Shown: piece after piece, positions 15,603 to 17,615 of the stretch
Layout: the number at the start of each line of letters is the position of its first letter
Numbering within the stretch: the stretch's first letter is position 1
NCBI GenBank assembly: GCA_937952155.1
Contig: CALFYH010000170.1
Location: 1 to 17,615, forward strand
Length of the DNA: 17,615 nt
From: an uncultured Saprospiraceae bacterium
GTDB lineage: Bacteria; Bacteroidota; Bacteroidia; Chitinophagales; Saprospiraceae
Direction: 5' to 3'
Position numbers and translations under genes: made by a program
Notes under the pieces: generated by a model
Database searches by the model: none
Told to the model about the DNA's origin: nothing
Seen by the model: only the letters and a program-made list of their open reading frames with translations

Positions 15603-17387
15603 TTAATATCCTGAATTCTTGTTTCCAATAAATTTAGAAGTGTTAGTTGACTTTACACCTTTTGAAGTTCCTACTGGCGCACCTTCAGGTCTAGCCATTT
15701 CAGTATCTTCTGGAGCACAAATTCTGATTTCAACTCTTCTATTCATGTAATGTTCTTTTTCACCTCTAGTACCGCTTACCATTGGGGTTTCTTCACCACC
15801 ATACATAACTTTGATTCTATTTCTATCGATACCATATTGTGAGACTAAATGATTAGCAACATTCTCAGCTCTGCTGTATGAAAGTCCGTTATTATAATTG
15901 TTTGAACTTCTTACATCAGTATGGCCTTGAACAGTTACACACATATCTGGACACATTTTCATAACACTTGCTACATGGTGCAAATGACCATAAAATTCTG
16001 GTTTGATGTTTGATTTATCAAGATCGAAGTGGATCATAGGTAAATACCATTTGCCACAATCAGATGCTGCTTTAAATGAACCTGCTTTCACATCGATTGC
16101 TTTATTTACATCATCCATGTTAATACAACACTTAACGTCAGCTACACCTTCTTTGCTCACAACATATCCTGGAGGAGAATAAGGTTCTTTATCTTTATGG
16201 TCAGCAATACCGTCACCATCGCTATCTAAAGCTACTCCTCTAGTATCAACTGGTGCACCAGCCACAGTTTCCATTTCTTGGTCAAGCATATCGATAACAC
16301 CATCTTGGTCAGTATCTGTAAGGTCGAAAACAGGTCTTTGTTTAAGTGCTGCGATATCGTTCATTTGAGCATCTAAAGGATTCAACCAATAAAGTGGCTC
16401 TGTTACTTTATCAAAGTTACCCAAATTAATACCTAATCTTACATTTGTGTAATGTGAGATATCATTGTTGTTTGTTTGGTCAACAGCTGTTCTAAAATGG
16501 ATACCATCCAAATAATCGTTATCAGATGTGATCAATTGGTGCTCTAACCCAATATTGATTCTCTTAGATATTTTTCTAGAAACACCCATAGATGCAGTAA
16601 ATACAACATGTACATTGGTTTCATCACCCAATCTGAAGATACCAGCTTTTTTGAAACCTGGAGTTTCATATTTGCCGTCATATTTTGCCTTAAGGTCAGA
16701 AATTATTTCTTTTCTTCCTGCTTTAGTATTGAACTTCTCAGTACCATCTTCTCTTATAGCGGCCAGGCCTGTATAAGGGTTACTAGACGCATCCAATAAG
16801 TCTAATTTTGTACTATGTGAACCAAGACCAGCACCAACAGCTGCATACCAATTCCACTTATTTCTGTCTTTATGGAAAAGTAAGTTTCCAATATTTACAA
16901 CTCCTTGTAACGCTAAATAGCCCTGAGTTGTCTTATAACTTGGATTCCAGCCTTCTGATAAAGTAGTATAAGGCGCATAACCATTAAAACTACCAGTACT
17001 ACCTGATTCTACTAATCCACCACCAAAGTTGGCAGTCGTCCAACCTTGAGGATCTATACCTTTAGATTGGCCATACATGAAATCTGCTCTAACAGAAAAT
17101 ACATAATGTATTGCTTTACGTAAGTGTAAACCAACACCAAATCCTCCAGGAATTTTTGAATCCACGTCACCGTCAATAAAAAGATGACCTAGATGTACAC
17201 CTAATTCCCAAGAGTTTTTAGGTTTTGCAGAATAAGATGACTGGCCCATTCTCCAGTTTTTATTCTGATCGGCATTTACCGTCATTTCATCTGTAATGCC
17301 GGTTTTTTGCAAGGTGTTATCTTGAGCCATAAGCGACCCACTTACTAAAACCAGTAATAAATAAATGAATTTAATTCTGATTGTCAT
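15603..17387 (-). CDS. OmpA-family outer membrane protein with thrombospondin type-3 repeats
   Basis: A 594-residue outer membrane protein. A signal peptide (cleaved about LMA|QDN) is followed by ~330 residues rich in alternating aromatic beta-strands, consistent with a membrane barrel. Then come two acidic calcium-type repeats, DTDQDGVIDMLDQ (~357) and DSDGDGIADHKDKEP (~386), typical of TSP3 linkers. Residues ~445-555 are the OmpA-like peptidoglycan-binding domain: IHFDLDKSNIKPEF, VQGHTDVRSSNNYN, LSYSRAENVANHL, and NRRVEIRI. About 40 polar residues follow the domain. The protein should tie the outer membrane to the cell wall. It is monocistronic, with its own -7 box and a strong terminator, which suggests high expression. 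Confidence 0.95.
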   Translation of the reverse strand: MTIRIKFIYLLLVLVSGSLMAQDNTLQKTGITDEMTVNADQNKNWRMGQSSYSAKPKNSWELGVHLGHLFIDGDVDSKIPGGFGVGLHLRKAIHYVFSVRADFMYGQSKGIDPQGWTTANFGGGLVESGSTGSFNGYAPYTTLSEGWNPSYKTTQGYLALQGVVNIGNLLFHKDRNKWNWYAAVGAGLGSHSTKLDLLDASSNPYTGLAAIREDGTEKFNTKAGRKEIISDLKAKYDGKYETPGFKKAGIFRLGDETNVHVVFTASMGVSRKISKRINIGLEHQLITSDNDYLDGIHFRTAVDQTNNNDISHYTNVRLGINLGNFDKVTEPLYWLNPLDAQMNDIAALKQRPVFDLTDTDQDGVIDMLDQEMETVAGAPVDTRGVALDSDGDGIADHKDKEPYSPPGYVVSKEGVADVKCCINMDDVNKAIDVKAGSFKAASDCGKWYLPMIHFDLDKSNIKPEFYGHLHHVASVMKMCPDMCVTVQGHTDVRSSNNYNNGLSYSRAENVANHLVSQYGIDRNRIKVMYGGEETPMVSGTRGEKEHYMNRRVEIRICAPEDTEMARPEGAPVGTSKGVKSTNTSKFIGNKNSGY

Positions 17388-17421
17388 TGGAAAAAATTTA
17401 ATTTGTTTAAGTTTTGAAACG

Positions 17422-17429
17422 CAAAAGTA
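17422..17429 (-). promoter_or_regulatory. -7 box of the OmpA-family gene
   Basis: TACTTTTG on the minus strand fits TAnnTTTG and lies between the aroA stop and the start codon at 17387, giving a leader of about 28 bases. No matching -33 TTG was found. Confidence 0.55.
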
Positions 17430-17440
17430 CTATTAATCTC

Positions 17441-17615
17441 TTATAAATGAACTGCCATCCCCGTTGAGATTAATTTCTCCCAGAAATTAGGGAACGATTT
17501 TGTAACTACATTTGGATCATGGATAGTTATTCCTTCGGTAACAGCACCCAATAGTGCGAAACTCATCGCCATTCGATGATCATCATAGGTGGCGATGGTG
17601 CCTGCGTGAGGTACG
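17441..17615 (-). CDS. aroA: 3-phosphoshikimate 1-carboxyvinyltransferase (EPSP synthase), C-terminal fragment
   Basis: The minus strand is open from the right edge for 57 codons to TAA at 17441-17443. It reads VPHAGTIATYDDHRMAMSF, holding the DHRMAM signature of the EPSP synthase C-terminus, then the expected AVTEGITIHDPNVVTKSFP and a final helix. The enzyme joins shikimate-3-phosphate and phosphoenolpyruvate in aromatic amino acid synthesis. The rest of the gene lies outside the window. It ends 53 bases before the OmpA-family gene, which has its own -7 box. Confidence 0.95.
   Translation of the reverse strand, partial: VPHAGTIATYDDHRMAMSFALLGAVTEGITIHDPNVVTKSFPNFWEKLISTGMAVHL

Noticed and set aside
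1..17615. Insertion sequences, phage genes, CRISPR arrays or attachment sites
   Set aside because: I found no transposase-like or integrase-like protein, no regularly spaced direct repeats, and no integration signature at the tRNA-Leu gene.

Overview
This window is a piece of chromosome from an AT-rich member of the Bacteroidota, most likely from the Saprospiraceae or a close relative. The evidence is: two secreted proteins end in type IX secretion (T9SS) sorting domains; several genes are preceded by the Bacteroidota -7 box TAnnTTTG rather than a -10 TATAAT; ribosome binding sites are weak and A-rich; one lipoprotein carries a Bacteroidota surface-export signal after its cysteine; and several families are typical of the phylum (CotH with a lamin-tail domain, an OmpA protein with thrombospondin type-3 repeats, DUF547). 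The genus is inferred only from general resemblance.

Layout. Bases 1-3683 hold two convergent genes for large secreted proteins: the C-terminal part of a probable PNGase F-like T9SS protein (+) and a CotH-kinase/lamin-tail/T9SS protein (-), separated by a hairpin terminator. Bases 3811-5090 hold a divergent pair, a YfiT/BstA-type DinB-fold transferase (-) and a small probably surface-exposed lipoprotein (+), with recognisable promoters between them. Bases 5177-7925 (-) are a two-gene redox unit: a soluble FAD/NAD(P) oxidoreductase followed by a membrane 4Fe-4S protein of NapH/NosR/CcoG type. Bases 8248-10406 (+) are a tight four-gene cassette with overlapping or nearly touching ends: a DinB-fold protein, an NRDE/TANGO2 protein, a 218-residue protein with a His...Asn-Cys pattern like permuted papain-fold enzymes, and a small unrecognised protein.

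Bases 10428-15254 (-) are a protein-quality-control block read in the order tig, clpP, clpX, then a DUF547 protein and a lipoprotein MsrA. Upstream are a tRNA-Leu(UAG) gene with its own promoter, an OmpA-family outer membrane protein with promoter and terminator, and, at the right edge, the last 57 codons of aroA (EPSP synthase).

Most of the window is housekeeping or common Bacteroidota content. No insertion sequence, phage gene, CRISPR array or attachment site was seen. The least understood part is the 8248-10406 cassette, which encodes two unrelated potential cysteine-nucleophile hydrolases and a small unknown protein behind a DinB-fold protein.
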